A DNA stretch of 64,000 nt from Triops longicaudatus (Eukaryota; Arthropoda; Branchiopoda; Notostraca; Triopsidae): positions 1-64,000 of the forward strand of contig JAGQDJ010000123.1 in the NCBI GenBank assembly GCA_022885665.1, read 5' to 3'. The position numbers and the translations under genes are program-made. The notes under the pieces are model-generated. The model saw nothing but the letters and a program-made list of their open reading frames with translations, ran no database searches and was not told the DNA's origin. Below, in pieces: positions 39,710 to 50,065 of this stretch (position 1 is the stretch's first letter; each line of letters opens with the position of its first letter).

Positions 39710-40647
39710 AAGGTATGTTGTGTCACTTCGCATTTGCAAACACTCCAATTTTGCTATTTTTTCCATTTACTTGTCACTACAACCTGGAAAGGGCAACACA
39801 TAGCTAAACCGATATGAGAGCAGAATTTGGAAGAGTAGGCTAAATGTTATGCGTTAAACTCTAAGTTCCACTGAAGTCTGAAAGCCTTTAAAACTTAAGT
39901 ACTTCAAAAATAGAGAGTTTTCTGAAAATAAGTTTTTTCTTACTTGTTGAAGAGGTGATGAAGAGGGTTGGGTCCACCCTCCGAAGAGGATTAGCTGATT
40001 TTGATAGACAACGACCGAAGCGCACGCTTTCGGAGAAGGGTAGGTACCGGTTGGTAACGGTCTAATCCATTTCCTGGTGGACAGATCCAGTTTCCAGAAG
40101 TCATTAAAGGTGGTATTGGTGGCAGTACAGCCGCCAAAAACGTACATGTAGCCATCTGTAGAAATAAATATCAATTATCAAGAACACAACATAAATTTTC
40201 TGTAGATTTATAATGACGATTAATCTCTTTTAAAAAAACATGAGCGATAAGGGTAGAGCTCTCTAGAAGGCTGAATTTGCTAACTCGTGTACCGTGATAG
40301 CACGCGGCATGAGAATAACGCTTGGAAATGACGGAACCCGGGTCTTGTAGTACGTCTTTAGTTAATTTGGACCAGTAAATTTCATTATCTTCGACTGATT
40401 TGATAAGTGCCCACTTGGCGCGAGCAATGACATCTAATAAAGATACAATTGATTAAAAAAGAAATAAAGCTCTGCACGCATGTGTATTTTTAATACACAG
40501 GACTGAGGAGCACGAAAAATGAGTTTTACTTTTAACTAAATGTCGCCAGTGCTTGCAAACTAATTTGCACGAGTCTAAATCTCTATAAGGAGGCACTAGG
40601 GAAAAGATGTATTCCAGGACTTCGTCAGGTAAGTACCCTATATCCAT
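37491..40647 (-). CDS. FBXO42: F-box/kelch-repeat protein FBXO42
   Basis: Seven exons on the minus strand: 40530-40647, 40293-40433, 39944-40155, 39152-39321, 38945-39072, 38422-38704 and 37491-38103, in phase, about 554 residues (human 717). It is the substrate receptor of an SCF ubiquitin ligase. The F-box is at residues 1-40 (YLPDEVLEYIFSLVPPYRDL, LVCKHWRHLVK). Kelch blades follow: RYSHAACYH, MYVFGGC, FNDFWKLDLSTRKWIRPLP, LILFGGWTQPSSSPLQQ, GHSATVHRHLMVVFGG, NDVWCYDMEKDTWQL and GGCGGPNKVLNDAWLLEL. A Ser/Pro-rich linker leads to the conserved C-terminal block MVLYVLDIS, then HGRGELVVFGGVQKF and SNAVYFITPP, as in human FBXO42. The family-supported ATG is at 40647; the open frame extends further upstream without an ATG. 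Confidence 0.93.
39571..39717. repeat. Two poly(A) tracts in FBXO42 intron 3
   Basis: A 22-base A run (39571-39592) and a 42-base A run (39676-39717) lie within the 622-bp intron between exons 3 and 4. Read on the gene's own strand they are poly(T), which could act as an extended pyrimidine tract. They may mark 3' ends of plus-strand retroposed insertions. Confidence 0.7.
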
Positions 40648-41227
40648 TATAGTTACTTCCTCAGCAGCAAACAAGATTATTGCTTTGTTATTATAGTTGT
40701 CCTTTTTCGTGTAGAGCGCATTTTCTTTTCTAGAGTAAACACGACGCTTTCGCCATCTATCATGCAGCTACGGATAATATTTTGTAGCTTTGATTGAAGA
40801 CTAGTTTTCGCTCCATCATGTTTTAAGCTACGTCAACCAAGGAACTAAAACGTAAAAAAATTAATGGTGTTTTTACTTAGCGAAAAGAACATACTCCGGA
40901 GCAGCCCAAGGAAAACACCATAAATGAAAGCTTCAGCAAGTTCGCCATTCGGTTCTCGTGGGAACGAGTCGACTCACTACTACTCGAATTCACTACACAC
41001 ACCCTTTTACTCATCTCGACAACACATTACAATAGAAACACATTGACAACTCACTGCACGAGCAATTCACTACACCAATATGTTAGCTGTACTTAAATAT
41101 CGACGAAATTTCGCGGAAAAGAAAGCAAGAGTAAAGCTTACCTTCGGTAGTATAACGTCTAATTTCAGATTCGGTAAAAGTCCATGACTCATAGAAACGG
41201 GGAAGACGTGTGACGAGATTAGGTAAT

Positions 41228-41404
41228 CAGTGGCGTCGTGCCATAAGGGGCCCGGGGTGCCCGGGCACCCCCAAAATTTTTGCCATCCTGAGAAAAAAGG
41301 TATCACCCTTTTTCAAAATTTGTAAACCTGAAAAAAAGTACCACCTTTTTACGAGAAATGCAAAATCGGGCACCCCCAAATTTTTTAAGTGCACGACGCC
41401 ACTG
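41228..41404. mobile_element. hAT-like MITE, 177 bp, with target-site duplication
   Basis: The left end CAGTGGCGTCGTGC is the exact complement of the right end GCACGACGCCACTG. Flanks are TAGGTAAT (41220-41227) and CAGGTAAT (41405-41412), an 8-bp duplication with one mismatch, as expected for hAT. Internally, GGGCACCCCCAAA occurs twice, and GGGGTGCCCGGGCACCCC is a palindrome. Confidence 0.8.
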
Positions 41405-42044
41405 CAGGTAATAATTGTTTTATTGCCACTGCATATATTTTCTTCATCAGCCAACTATATGCACTAATAGTTCTTCATAAAAAATCTCGCTGTTGGTGTA
41501 GATAAAATCTTATTTATACTTTACTGTTGAGAAATACGAAACTTTGGTGAGTTTATAGCAATTACCTGCTCTTTTTTTCAGCAACATCTTGTCGTTACCG
41601 GCGAGATATTAAGATATTTTATTTTTATATTCTTTTATTTTCTAATTTCATACATTATTGCATATTATATTTTTTCCCACATAGCTGATCCAAGAAAGAA
41701 AAGGTGTATATATTGGCTTTAAAAGAAATAACAGTTTTAACTGAATTTTGCATACGTTTTTCCCATTTTTGAGTTACAAGCTTTTACCTAACTTGATATT
41801 GGACAATATTCTACCACCTTTACCAAGCTTTATCGTAGCTTTCTTTTGCGCGAAATTTCATCAGTATCAAAATACAGATGGCATATCTGGTATAGTGAAT
41901 TACCCTTGTAGTGACTTGTTACTGTAACGCTTTGTAGTGAGTTGTCAAAGTTCAGCGAAAGGGCAAATGGAGTTGTAGTAAGCCAACTCTCACCCGGTTC
42001 TCATGCTCGCCGTTTCGCAGCTCACGATTTACAAGAACCAAATG

Positions 42045-42053
42045 TTTCGCGCC
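42045..42053 (+). promoter_or_regulatory. E2F-like site TTTCGCGCC upstream of MCM5
   Basis: TTTCGCGCC fits the E2F/DP consensus TTTSGCGC exactly and lies 87 bp upstream of the MCM5 start codon. MCM genes are classic E2F targets, so an S-phase promoter role is a reasonable inference. Confidence 0.6.
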
Positions 42054-42139
42054 AGCAAACAAAGGGTACCCGAACGAGTGTCAACAGTTTTCTTCCATTT
42101 TTCAAAGATCAGTTTTGTCTTCAACTTTAACCCTAAAAA

Positions 42140-45100
42140 ATGGAAGGTTTCGATGACCCCGGCATTTTCTATACCGACAACTTTGGAGTAGGTACAGGTG
42201 ATCAGAATGGGGACCAAATTAATCACCAAGCTGTGAAACGAAAATTCAAAGAATTCATGCGCCAGTTCCACGAGGGAAACTTTAATTACAAATACAGGTA
42301 TCAAAGTCTTGCACTCTCTAACTTTATACTCACTGTCATTATTTAACTATGTCAAACTCTATTAATACCGTAGAGATGCATTGAAACACAATTACAACCT
42401 CCGGCTTTATTACTTGGAAGTAGCGATCGAAGATTTATCCAGCTTTGATGAAGTTCTTGCTGATAAATTACAAAAACAACCCGCAGAGCACCTTCCCCTC
42501 GTAAGATCATTTGAGTCCCAATAATTCTCGTCAAATTTTTCGCAGGTTTTTATAAGGAATTACATTCCAAATGATTTATAAGTTTTAAAAGACTAGTCAT
42601 TAATTGTCAAAATATATTTTAACCGAAAAATTAATTCTTTTACATCCTTAGTTTGAAGAAGCTGCCAAAGAAGTTGCCGATGAATTAACAGCTCCTCGCC
42701 CTGAATCCGACGAGAAAATGGAAGACATTCAAATCCTTTTGGTTTCCGAAGCTCATCCCATGCCCTTACGTAGCCTTAAAGTACTTGTAACTTCCGAATC
42801 TTCGTAAATTTACCGTAAAGTGTCTGTTTCTAGTCTTCAGAAGTGGCACGCTTGGTCAAAATCCCTGGCATTGTCGTTTCAGCATCAGGAATTCGCGCGA
42901 AAGCAGTTCAGATTGCGATCCAGTGCCGCACTTGCCGAAATGTCATTCCGAATGTGCCCCTCAAGCCCGGTTTGGAAGGTTATAATTTGCCTCGCCGCTG
43001 CAATACGTAAGAAACTTGAAACTTCGTGTCATTCAAGGAGCTTAAGGGCTCATTTACCTTTGAATATTCTACTAATTAATGCGTGTGTTACTTAAATTTC
43101 CAGTGAACAACCCGGCCGTCCTAAGTGTCCGTTAGATCCGTACTTCACTTTACCGGACAAATGTCGTTGCGTTGATTTCCAGATTCTCAAACTCCAAGAG
43201 TTGACTGACGCTATTCCACAGGGCGAAGTTCCTCGCCATATGCAATTGTATTGCGACAGGTATGAAACCTTGTTAGTATGTCTCTTCGCCGTTCTAGACT
43301 TATTACCTTCTTGCAACGAATTAAAATAATTTTTCACAGGTATCTGTGCGAGAGAGTGGTACCCGGCAATCGAGTTACGGTTATCGGGATTTATTCAATT
43401 AAGAAAGTCGGCCAGTCTAAGGTACGGGTGAACCTGAAATTCGGGTCGTTTAATTATTGAAAAATTTGATAAATTATACAACGCGTAGGTTTTCGCACAG
43501 AAAATCTTTTTTAACATCAGTAGTAATAGCAAAGGCATTATACTAAAACAAAAATTAAAACACAACGCCCGAGAAAGACTATTGAACATTAAAATCAAAG
43601 CAAACTTACAAGAGTTCGAAATCGACGTATTGAACTCATCTTTGAATAATATCTACGGTTCATTTATTTGAGTAGTTAATGAACTTCTTTGACATTTAGA
43701 AAGGATCAAAGGAGAAAGTGTCGGTTGGTGTTCGCGCTCCGTATTTACGAGTCTTGGGCCTCCAAGTGGATACTCAAGGTGACGGACGCACGGCAGGGCT
43801 ACCTACCACGTTGGAAGAAGAAGATACCTTCCGGCGTTTAGCATCCAGTGCCAACGTGTACGACAAAATCTCTAAATCCATCGCGCCTTCCATTTACGGA
43901 GCGGAAGATATTAAGAAAGCTATCGCTTGCCTACTCTTTGGTGGTAAGTTTTACATTTCCCCTTTTTTCACCAAGAAAGCAGGCTGTCCAACACTGTCAA
44001 AAATCGTCAATGTTGGCGAGTGAGAAGAAAAAGGAGAATTGGTGTAGTAGGGAATTTACATATAATTGGTCAAATAAATTTCGTAATTTCCACGCTTCGT
44101 AATTAATCTAATGTAAACTTAACTTAACTTTACCGGACTTGTATGAAAAGCTTCGACACCTTTGTGATCAAACGTTCACTTAATTTTAAATAAGTCACTC
44201 GTTACCTAATTTTGGTTGACTGTAGGATCAAGAAAACGTTTACCTGATGGATTGTGCCGTCGTGGGGATATTAACGTGCTATTACTGGGTGATCCTGGTA
44301 CTGCTAAGTCACAATTGCTGAAATTCGTGGAGAAAGTGGCGCCCATTGGTATCTACACTTCCGGCAAAGGATCCTCAGCCGCTGGTTTAACGGCTTCGGT
44401 CATCCGAGATCCGTCCAGTGTAAGTATTCAATTGGTGTCCATTAATAGTGAAGTTGTTACATTTCTTATTTCATTTAGCTTTGCTACTGATCTTTGAATA
44501 TACTGATTTAATGCTTCTTAGTACATGTAGTTCGTTTAGCATTGATTCAGTGTTAAACTTAATTTTTAATTTCAGAATCAGTAGCATCACGTTAATTTAA
44601 TGTAATAACGCTTATTTAACAAGGTGTTTTCTTGTGCGTACAGAGAAACTTCGTGATGGAAGGTGGAGCCATGGTATTAGCTGACGGCGGCGCGGTTTGC
44701 ATTGACGAGTTTGATAAGATGAAGGAAGACGACCGAGTTGCTATTCACGAAGCTATGGAACAACAGACGATCTCGATTGCCAAGGTCAGGATAAATCTGA
44801 TATGAGTGTTAACAATATCTAGAAAACAGTCCCGCTTGAATGTTATTGAGCTTTACTGATCTTCTCTCGCGGAACAACAGGCTGGTATAACGACAACATT
44901 GAACTCGCGGTGTTCAGTCCTGGCGGCCGCCAATTCCGTGTACGGTCGTTGGGATGAAACCAAAGGCGAAGATAACGTCGATTTCATGCCGACGATCCTT
45001 TCCCGTTTTGATATGATTTTCGTAGTCAAAGACGAACATGACGAAAAACGTGACACGGTTAGTATAAATTTGTATAAAGTTCTCTTAATTTCCTTTTCTT

Positions 45101-46321
45101 CGTTATGTTGATTTTCTACTAAACTGCAAGTACTCGTGAGCAAGTTTTATTTTCTTACTTTTTCACTTAAGAAAAATCATTTGCTGTAGTTATGTTTTTT
45201 TCATATATATTTACCCACTTGTTTCTGTTTGTTTTATTAGTAGTTAATTCTTCTCGTTTTAGTGTTAATTTGTTTATCGCTTATGTTTGTGAGTGTTCGT
45301 TTGTGTTATGTTATTCTAATTGTCCCGGCTAAACTAGAAAATTCGCTTTCTAGACTTTGGCGAAGCACGTCATGAATATTCACATGAACGCCTTGCAAAC
45401 GACGGAAGAGTTACGAGAAGGAGAGTTGTCGTTAGCTTTCTTGAAGAAGTTTATTGGTTTTGCGAGAAGTAAGTGTGGCCCGCGGTTGTCGGAAGTAGCA
45501 GGTGAGAAGTTGAAGAATCGCTACGTTTTAATGCGCAGCGGAGTTCGAGAACATGAAATTGAGACTGATCGACGAGTCAGTATTCCCATTACAGTGAGGT
45601 AAATTATGTTTGATAATATTTATTATGTGTTCATTATATCTTGTTTCTCTCGTTGAATGTTGATAAGTAGTGAGTGTTTAATTATTTTTTTTTATTGCTT
45701 ACCAGCCCACGGTGATTATTTAATCGGAGTATTAAAAGCTGACTTTTTTTTTAATTGTTTCAGGCAATTAGAAGCGGTGGTGCGGATTGCTGAATCGTTG
45801 GCTAAAATGCAGCTGTGTCCATTTGCTACAGAAGCGCACGTGGACGAAGCGTTGCGTTTGTTCCAAGTTTCAACCATGGATGCGGCCATGTCTGGTAGTT
45901 TGGCGGGTGCGGAAGGGTTCACGTCTGAAGAAGATCACGAAACGCTCACCCGATTAGAGAAACAATTGAGGAGACGTTTTGCCATTGGCTCACAAGTGTC
46001 TGAAATGAGTATTGTGCAAGATTTCTTGAAACAAGTACTTTTCTTTCATTCGAAATTATGTAGGGATTTTACATAATAAGTGTTCGAAAACAAATGTAGT
46101 AACAATATGTAGTAATTTACTGTTTAAAAAGTTTGTAAAAATGATAGAACTAAGAATTAAGAGACTTCGTTCTTGGTAGAAGGACTGAAGCTAAAACAAT
46201 TTTACTTGTTACTTTTTAGAAATTCCCTGAGCGTACTATTTATAAAGTGATTCATGCGATGATTCGACGTGGGGAATTGCAGCACAGAATGCAGCGCAAA
46301 ATGCTTTTCCGTATCAAGTGA
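42140..46321 (+). CDS. MCM5: DNA replication licensing factor MCM5
   Basis: Thirteen exons: 42140-42297, 42374-42500, 42652-42780, 42834-43006, 43104-43259, 43340-43421, 43700-43943, 44226-44419, 44644-44784, 44881-45057, 45354-45598, 45764-46034 and 46220-46321. They join in phase to about 732 residues (human 734). MCM5 is one of the six AAA+ subunits of the MCM2-7 ring, the motor of the CMG helicase. It starts MEGFDDPGIFYTDNFG. The zinc-finger region has CRTC, RRCN and CPLDPYF. The ATPase core shows Walker A GDPGTAKSQLLKF, Walker B CIDEFDKM, sensor 1 LAAANS and arginine finger SRFDMIF. The C-terminal winged-helix ends RRGELQHRMQRKMLFRIK. All catalytic motifs are intact. GINS2, another CMG subunit, lies convergently 1.3 kb downstream. 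Confidence 0.96.
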
Positions 46322-47004
46322 CAGAGAAAAATAGTTCAGTGATGGATGGCTTGTTTACGATTGTTGTGGCACTCGATGATAAATACAATTACAAAACTCT
46401 TTCTAGAAGATTTTTTGCCTTTACTTTTTGAGAATTGTACCTCAAGGGTTTTCTCGTAAGTTCCCGCGGGCAGCTATAATTTTGTCACGAGATAACATTT
46501 CCATGGTAATTTTTGCTTTGACCTTATGAGAAGTTGGAAGTGCTAAGTTCAACGAAAGTAGGAACTTACAATTGGTTTGCAGCGTTGAATGTGTGGAAAA
46601 CACTCAACATTTTATTAAGGGAGCGAATGAAAAATCATACACTTGACTTCCCATTTTTACGAAGCGAAAGGTAAAAATACTTCTACAATTTGCTTGACTA
46701 CATTGAGTAGGGACTAGTATCATGTAAAACAATACTTCCCCATAAGCCATATCAGGTAATATGCAAAGAGTTTGGGTCAAATAAGGTGGTGCGACGGTTT
46801 CTGGATACTGGAAAAGCTGTAGTCAATTTAATTTCCAGTTGAATCCCTTTTTATTTCCGGAAAATTAGTGGTCAGTACTAGAAACAGTTTCGCGATTACA
46901 TAAGACTTCTGCATTCCAGAGGTAGACCAATAGGTCACAAGTCTTATACCGCGACTTATACCAAGTACTTAAGTGTCTACGTTCAGCTGCTATCAAAAAA
47001 AGAA

Positions 47005-47506
47005 TGTCCAGCTTGGCATGGAAAAAGAGCTGCAACTCGCTCTTTTTCTCGAATGTGATTCCGCTCGCGCTCTTGGATATTTCGAGCGCGCTCACAAGTC
47101 CAAGAAACAGCGCACTGTTGCTCTCGGTCGTTTTCGTGCTGCCAACTGTTTAAAAAACGCATTTTTTCAACAAAAATACAGCTCTCAAATAAAAAAAATG
47201 TCCATATATTGTCAATTCTTTGCATAGCTAAGGAGACTAATTGCTTAATTTGTTTCTTTTTTGTTAGTTCACAGGGATTAATTTCTTCCACGCCTCTTTA
47301 CTAAACAGAATGTATTTTTTCCCGTTATGACCGTTAAATGGTGTCAGTGTACGAGCGAACACGCTCAGTACTTTTCGCTCGCGCTCGCGAAAAAATTAAG
47401 AGAGCGCGCTCCGTGCGTTTGCTAGCGTATTACTAGCGCGACCGACAAAGTGCTCGCTCGTTGCAGCTCTGCGTGGAACAAGCCACTTGTAAAAGTAATT
47501 ATCAGC
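47005..47506 (-). pseudogene. Duplicated GINS2 fragment split by a MITE
   Basis: Bases 47005-47023 (ending AGCTTGGCATGGAA) and 47471-47506 (GCGTGGAACAAGCCACTTGT and onward) join, after removal of the insert and one target-site copy, into a segment closely matching GINS2 coding DNA at about 47730-47776. That DNA encodes the peptide KSGLFHAKLD. Similarity covers about 40-45 bp and then fades, so only a scrap of GINS2 is present. It has no coding capacity of its own. Confidence 0.55.
47024..47470. mobile_element. hAT-like MITE inserted in the GINS2 fragment
   Basis: The left end AGAGCTGCAAC is mirrored by GTTGCAGCTCT on the right. Flanks GCATGGAA (47016-47023) and GCGTGGAA (47471-47478) form an 8-bp duplication with one mismatch. 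The interior is rich in CGCTCGCGCTC-type units on both strands (for example 47071-47094 and 47371-47392). There is no reading frame of interest. Confidence 0.65.
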
Positions 47507-47596
47507 TGACTAGATAACAGAAACACAGTTTTATATAAAAGCAGTTTTATCAAAATTGGATATTACAAATTCAATATTACAAATTCAATTTTCAGT

Positions 47597-48166
47597 TTAA
47601 ATATCTTCCTCTTCATCTGCATTGGAAGAAGCTGCAGCTACACGGGCGACTTCATTTAATCGGTACAACTGATCTAACGCAAATGGCAGGAACGGCTTGA
47701 TGGCATTTAATTCCATTGTCGTCAAATTATCCAGTTTGGCATGGAACAAGCCACTTTTAAAGAAATAATCAACGGAAAAGCGGAGCTTGGAATGGCGGAT
47801 GTCGTAAATGTCTTTCACGAGAATGCGAATCTCATCGGCTTTGGGAATGTCCGCTGGTCCAGAACTGAGGATGAGTTGACACATAATTAAATAATACTCG
47901 TTAGGCATCGCTTGAAAGACTTTAGACTGAATTTCCGCCTCTTTTAAGGCCGTCAAGCTTTCCACCTCCATCCAATCAGGGGGCAAAAGGCGGCATTTCT
48001 GGCGTTGCCGAAGGTTAATTGCTAGCCAAAGAGGAACTTTACAAGGCTGGCCAGCACGAAATGGACCCACGTCACCCGAAATTAAGTACAGACGCTCGTG
48101 AGAAAAGTTGGGAATTATTTCCACTTCCTCTTTCTCTGCCAAAAATTCCACGATGCTTGGATCCAT
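47597..48166 (-). CDS. GINS2: GINS complex subunit 2 (PSF2)
   Basis: Single coding exon, 189 residues (human 185). GINS2 is one of four GINS subunits that join CDC45 and MCM2-7 to form the CMG replicative helicase. The N-terminus DPSIVEFLAEKEEVEIIPNF matches PSF2. It is followed by LYLISGDVGPF, VPLWLAINLRQRQKCRLLPP (the most conserved PSF2 block), IPKADEIRILVKDIYDIRHS and FHAKLDNLTTMELNAIKPF. The start chosen is the ATG at 48166, where orthologues begin; the frame stays open to 48208. An acceptor-like TTTGTAAAG lies just before the ATG, so a 5' UTR intron is possible. The acidic C-terminus ends NADEEEDI. Confidence 0.95.
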   Translation of the reverse strand: MDPSIVEFLAEKEEVEIIPNFSHERLYLISGDVGPFRAGQPCKVPLWLAINLRQRQKCRLLPPDWMEVESLTALKEAEIQSKVFQAMPNEYYLIMCQLILSSGPADIPKADEIRILVKDIYDIRHSKLRFSVDYFFKSGLFHAKLDNLTTMELNAIKPFLPFALDQLYRLNEVARVAAASSNADEEEDI

Positions 48167-48665
48167 CCCAACCTTTACAAAATATAACAAAGAATAAGTT
48201 TGTTTCACATTTTCATGAACACAAATGCTTTCTCGTTAATGACGCTAAAATAATGCTTCATTTTACTTTTACGGGGGACGAATTTCGAACGAGGATTTGT
48301 TTATTATTATGCCGCCATTTACAAGTGGAATAGTGTTGAGTGGTTGAGTTGAACCAAATGAGACATTTGAAGATAGTAGCGCCGCCACCGGACTACAGAA
48401 ACCACCAGTTAAGTTAGCGTTTGGCTGTGTAAATTCCATTTCCTCACACAGTGAAATCCCGTTTAACGAATCTAATCCGTTCCTGGACGGCGTTCAGTGT
48501 AAGCAGCTTTCATTATGAGAGACGTTATTTCCCATAAGATTCAATGGAAACAACTTTAATCCTTCCTAGTCCCGGACCAAAACCTGAAAAAAATTGATTT
48601 AAAAATCCGGGTAAAGATACTAAAATTACACTCCATTCAAGACTCAAGAACGCTGTAGATTACAT

Positions 48666-48804
48666 CAGGAGCGCAGCCAGTAATTTTTTTCGGGGAGGTG
48701 GGGGGACAACTTTTTCTTGATGCTGCCACTGAGCTTACTTGCACACAAGAAAATAATTTCGGGACGCGGGCTCCCCCTCCCCCCCCCCCTTCGCTGCGCC
48801 ACTG
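48666..48804. mobile_element. hAT-like MITE nested in the 48449-49896 element
   Basis: The left end CAGGAGCGCAGCCA and the reversed right end CAGTGGCGCAGCGA are near-identical. G-rich then C-rich tracts lie inside each end (GGGGAGGTGGGGGG and CCCCCTCCCCCCCCCC), typical of this MITE class. A clear 8-bp duplication was not found. Confidence 0.55.
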
Positions 48805-48959
48805 GAATTGCATAAACCTTCGATTTTCTTGTCGCCTTGGCTTTTTCGGCGGGAACTGATTTGAAGAATCGTTAACGTGGTTTGCTTTGTCTTCTTTTTA
48901 CTATAATTCCGAAGAAGTGCACGACATATCCCTTAAATGTCTGAACATCTGTTCGCTTC

Positions 48960-49055
48960 AACTTGATTTAGCCCCACATATTTGTTTGAGCTTGGATTTC
49001 TTCCCATTTCGTAAAAATCCCTTTACGGCTGTGAAAGGCATATGGTATGTGCTCA
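48960..49055 (+). repeat. 96-bp direct repeat, unit 1
   Basis: Identical to 49587-49682. It starts AACTTGATTTAGCCCCACAT and ends GGTATGTGCTCA; similarity continues imperfectly for about 12 bases beyond. Confidence 0.95.
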
Positions 49056-49586
49056 TCCGCCTCTTTGTTCCGGACGAAGCCGGAAGGGATTTTCTCTCAT
49101 GAGCTCTTTTTCCTATTTTCTCCTATTTTCCTATGAATACTCTTACTATATAGAATTTTTGAGAATAAACCCGGAACTTGTAAATTAAGATTTGATTTCC
49201 CCTGTATGGTCCCTGTGGTGGTAAAATGCTGTGGCGTTAATTGTTGCCCAACAGTTAAATTTTGTAGCCCCCAACCACGTATCTTAAGATTCATTATTAG
49301 AAAGAATGAAATCCCCTGCACCCAGCCTGTAATAGTTCCGTTCCTTTCTGACCTTCTGTTAAGCCAGTTCCGTTTCTTCAATGTAAAATTTGATTGTTGT
49401 GACCAAAAGTGAGAGGTAGCATGAAAGAGAGTAGAACGTGACAATACATCAAATTATCAAATAAGCTAAGGACTTGGGTTCTTTGTGTTCCAATATTTCG
49501 TGGCAAAGAAGACATTCCCTGTTCCCCAGTGTCATAAGCGCGTGGACAAGTTAAGACGGCACTCGCGGGAACATTTTATTGGCGGG

Positions 49587-49682
49587 AACTTGATTTAGCC
49601 CCACATATTTGTTTGAGCTTGGATTTCTTCCCATTTCGTAAAAATCCCTTTACGGCTGTGAAAGGCATATGGTATGTGCTCA
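49587..49682 (+). repeat. 96-bp direct repeat, unit 2
   Basis: Second copy, 627 bp downstream of the first and identical over 96 bp. Complete identity in otherwise decayed transposon sequence points to a recent duplication or gene conversion. Confidence 0.95.
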
Positions 49683-50065
49683 CTCGCCTCTTCGTCATGG
49701 AAATCTCGTTGTTCTACGTATTACCAGACTGCTCTAGGCCATTTGAGCGCCAATTGTTTAAGCCGCCAATTTTTTAAATGTTTTGCTCACTCCAAACTGT
49801 TAGAAGAGGCCGAGTTCGTCGTGCAAGTCAAATTTTCACCCTCGCGTTGTACAGTTGTTCGCTATATAAAATTGTTCCTTAAACGGGGTACCACTGTATA
49901 TGTTAATTCGCTTAGAAAGAGCAAAGGAAGTCGAAAGGTTAATGCTTAGAAAAAATAGGTACTTTCTATAGACAGGACTTGTAGTAGCATCGGAATTTTG
50001 CATATGGGATAAGTTGGATTCTGTTGTTAACTTCATGCGGACTGCGTCGCGGCCTTTGGTCCAGC

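Larger units (their letters stand above)
40648..42139. promoter_or_regulatory. Divergent FBXO42 / MCM5 intergenic region
   Basis: 1.49 kb between the start codons of FBXO42 (-) and MCM5 (+). It contains a hAT-like MITE (41228-41404) and an E2F-like site near MCM5 (42045-42053). No additional gene is supported. Confidence 0.55.
46322..47596. other. Convergent interval between MCM5 and GINS2
   Basis: 1.28 kb. The left part carries the MCM5 3' UTR. The right part carries a GINS2-derived fragment interrupted by a MITE (listed separately). No further gene is supported. Confidence 0.6.
48449..49896. mobile_element. Tigger/pogo-like DNA element, about 1.45 kb
   Basis: The left end reads CAGTGAAATCCCGTTTAACG. 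The right end, reversed, reads CAGTGGTACCCCGTTTAAGG. They share CAGTG and CCCGTTTAA, a Tigger-type terminus. The right flank is TA and the left is CA. No intact transposase is present. The interior holds a nested MITE, a 96-bp direct repeat and a segment (49120-49540) that recurs inverted at about 56690-57110. Confidence 0.6.

Noticed and set aside
41210..41467. Open frames on both strands rich in Gly/Pro (GCPGTPKIF, GVPGHPGPL)
   Set aside because: They are translations of the palindromic hAT MITE.
48848..48856. GGCGGGAA word upstream of GINS2, considered as an E2F site
   Set aside because: It lies within the Tigger-like element, about 680 bp from the start codon, and a similar word precedes the second 96-bp repeat, so it is probably part of the transposon.
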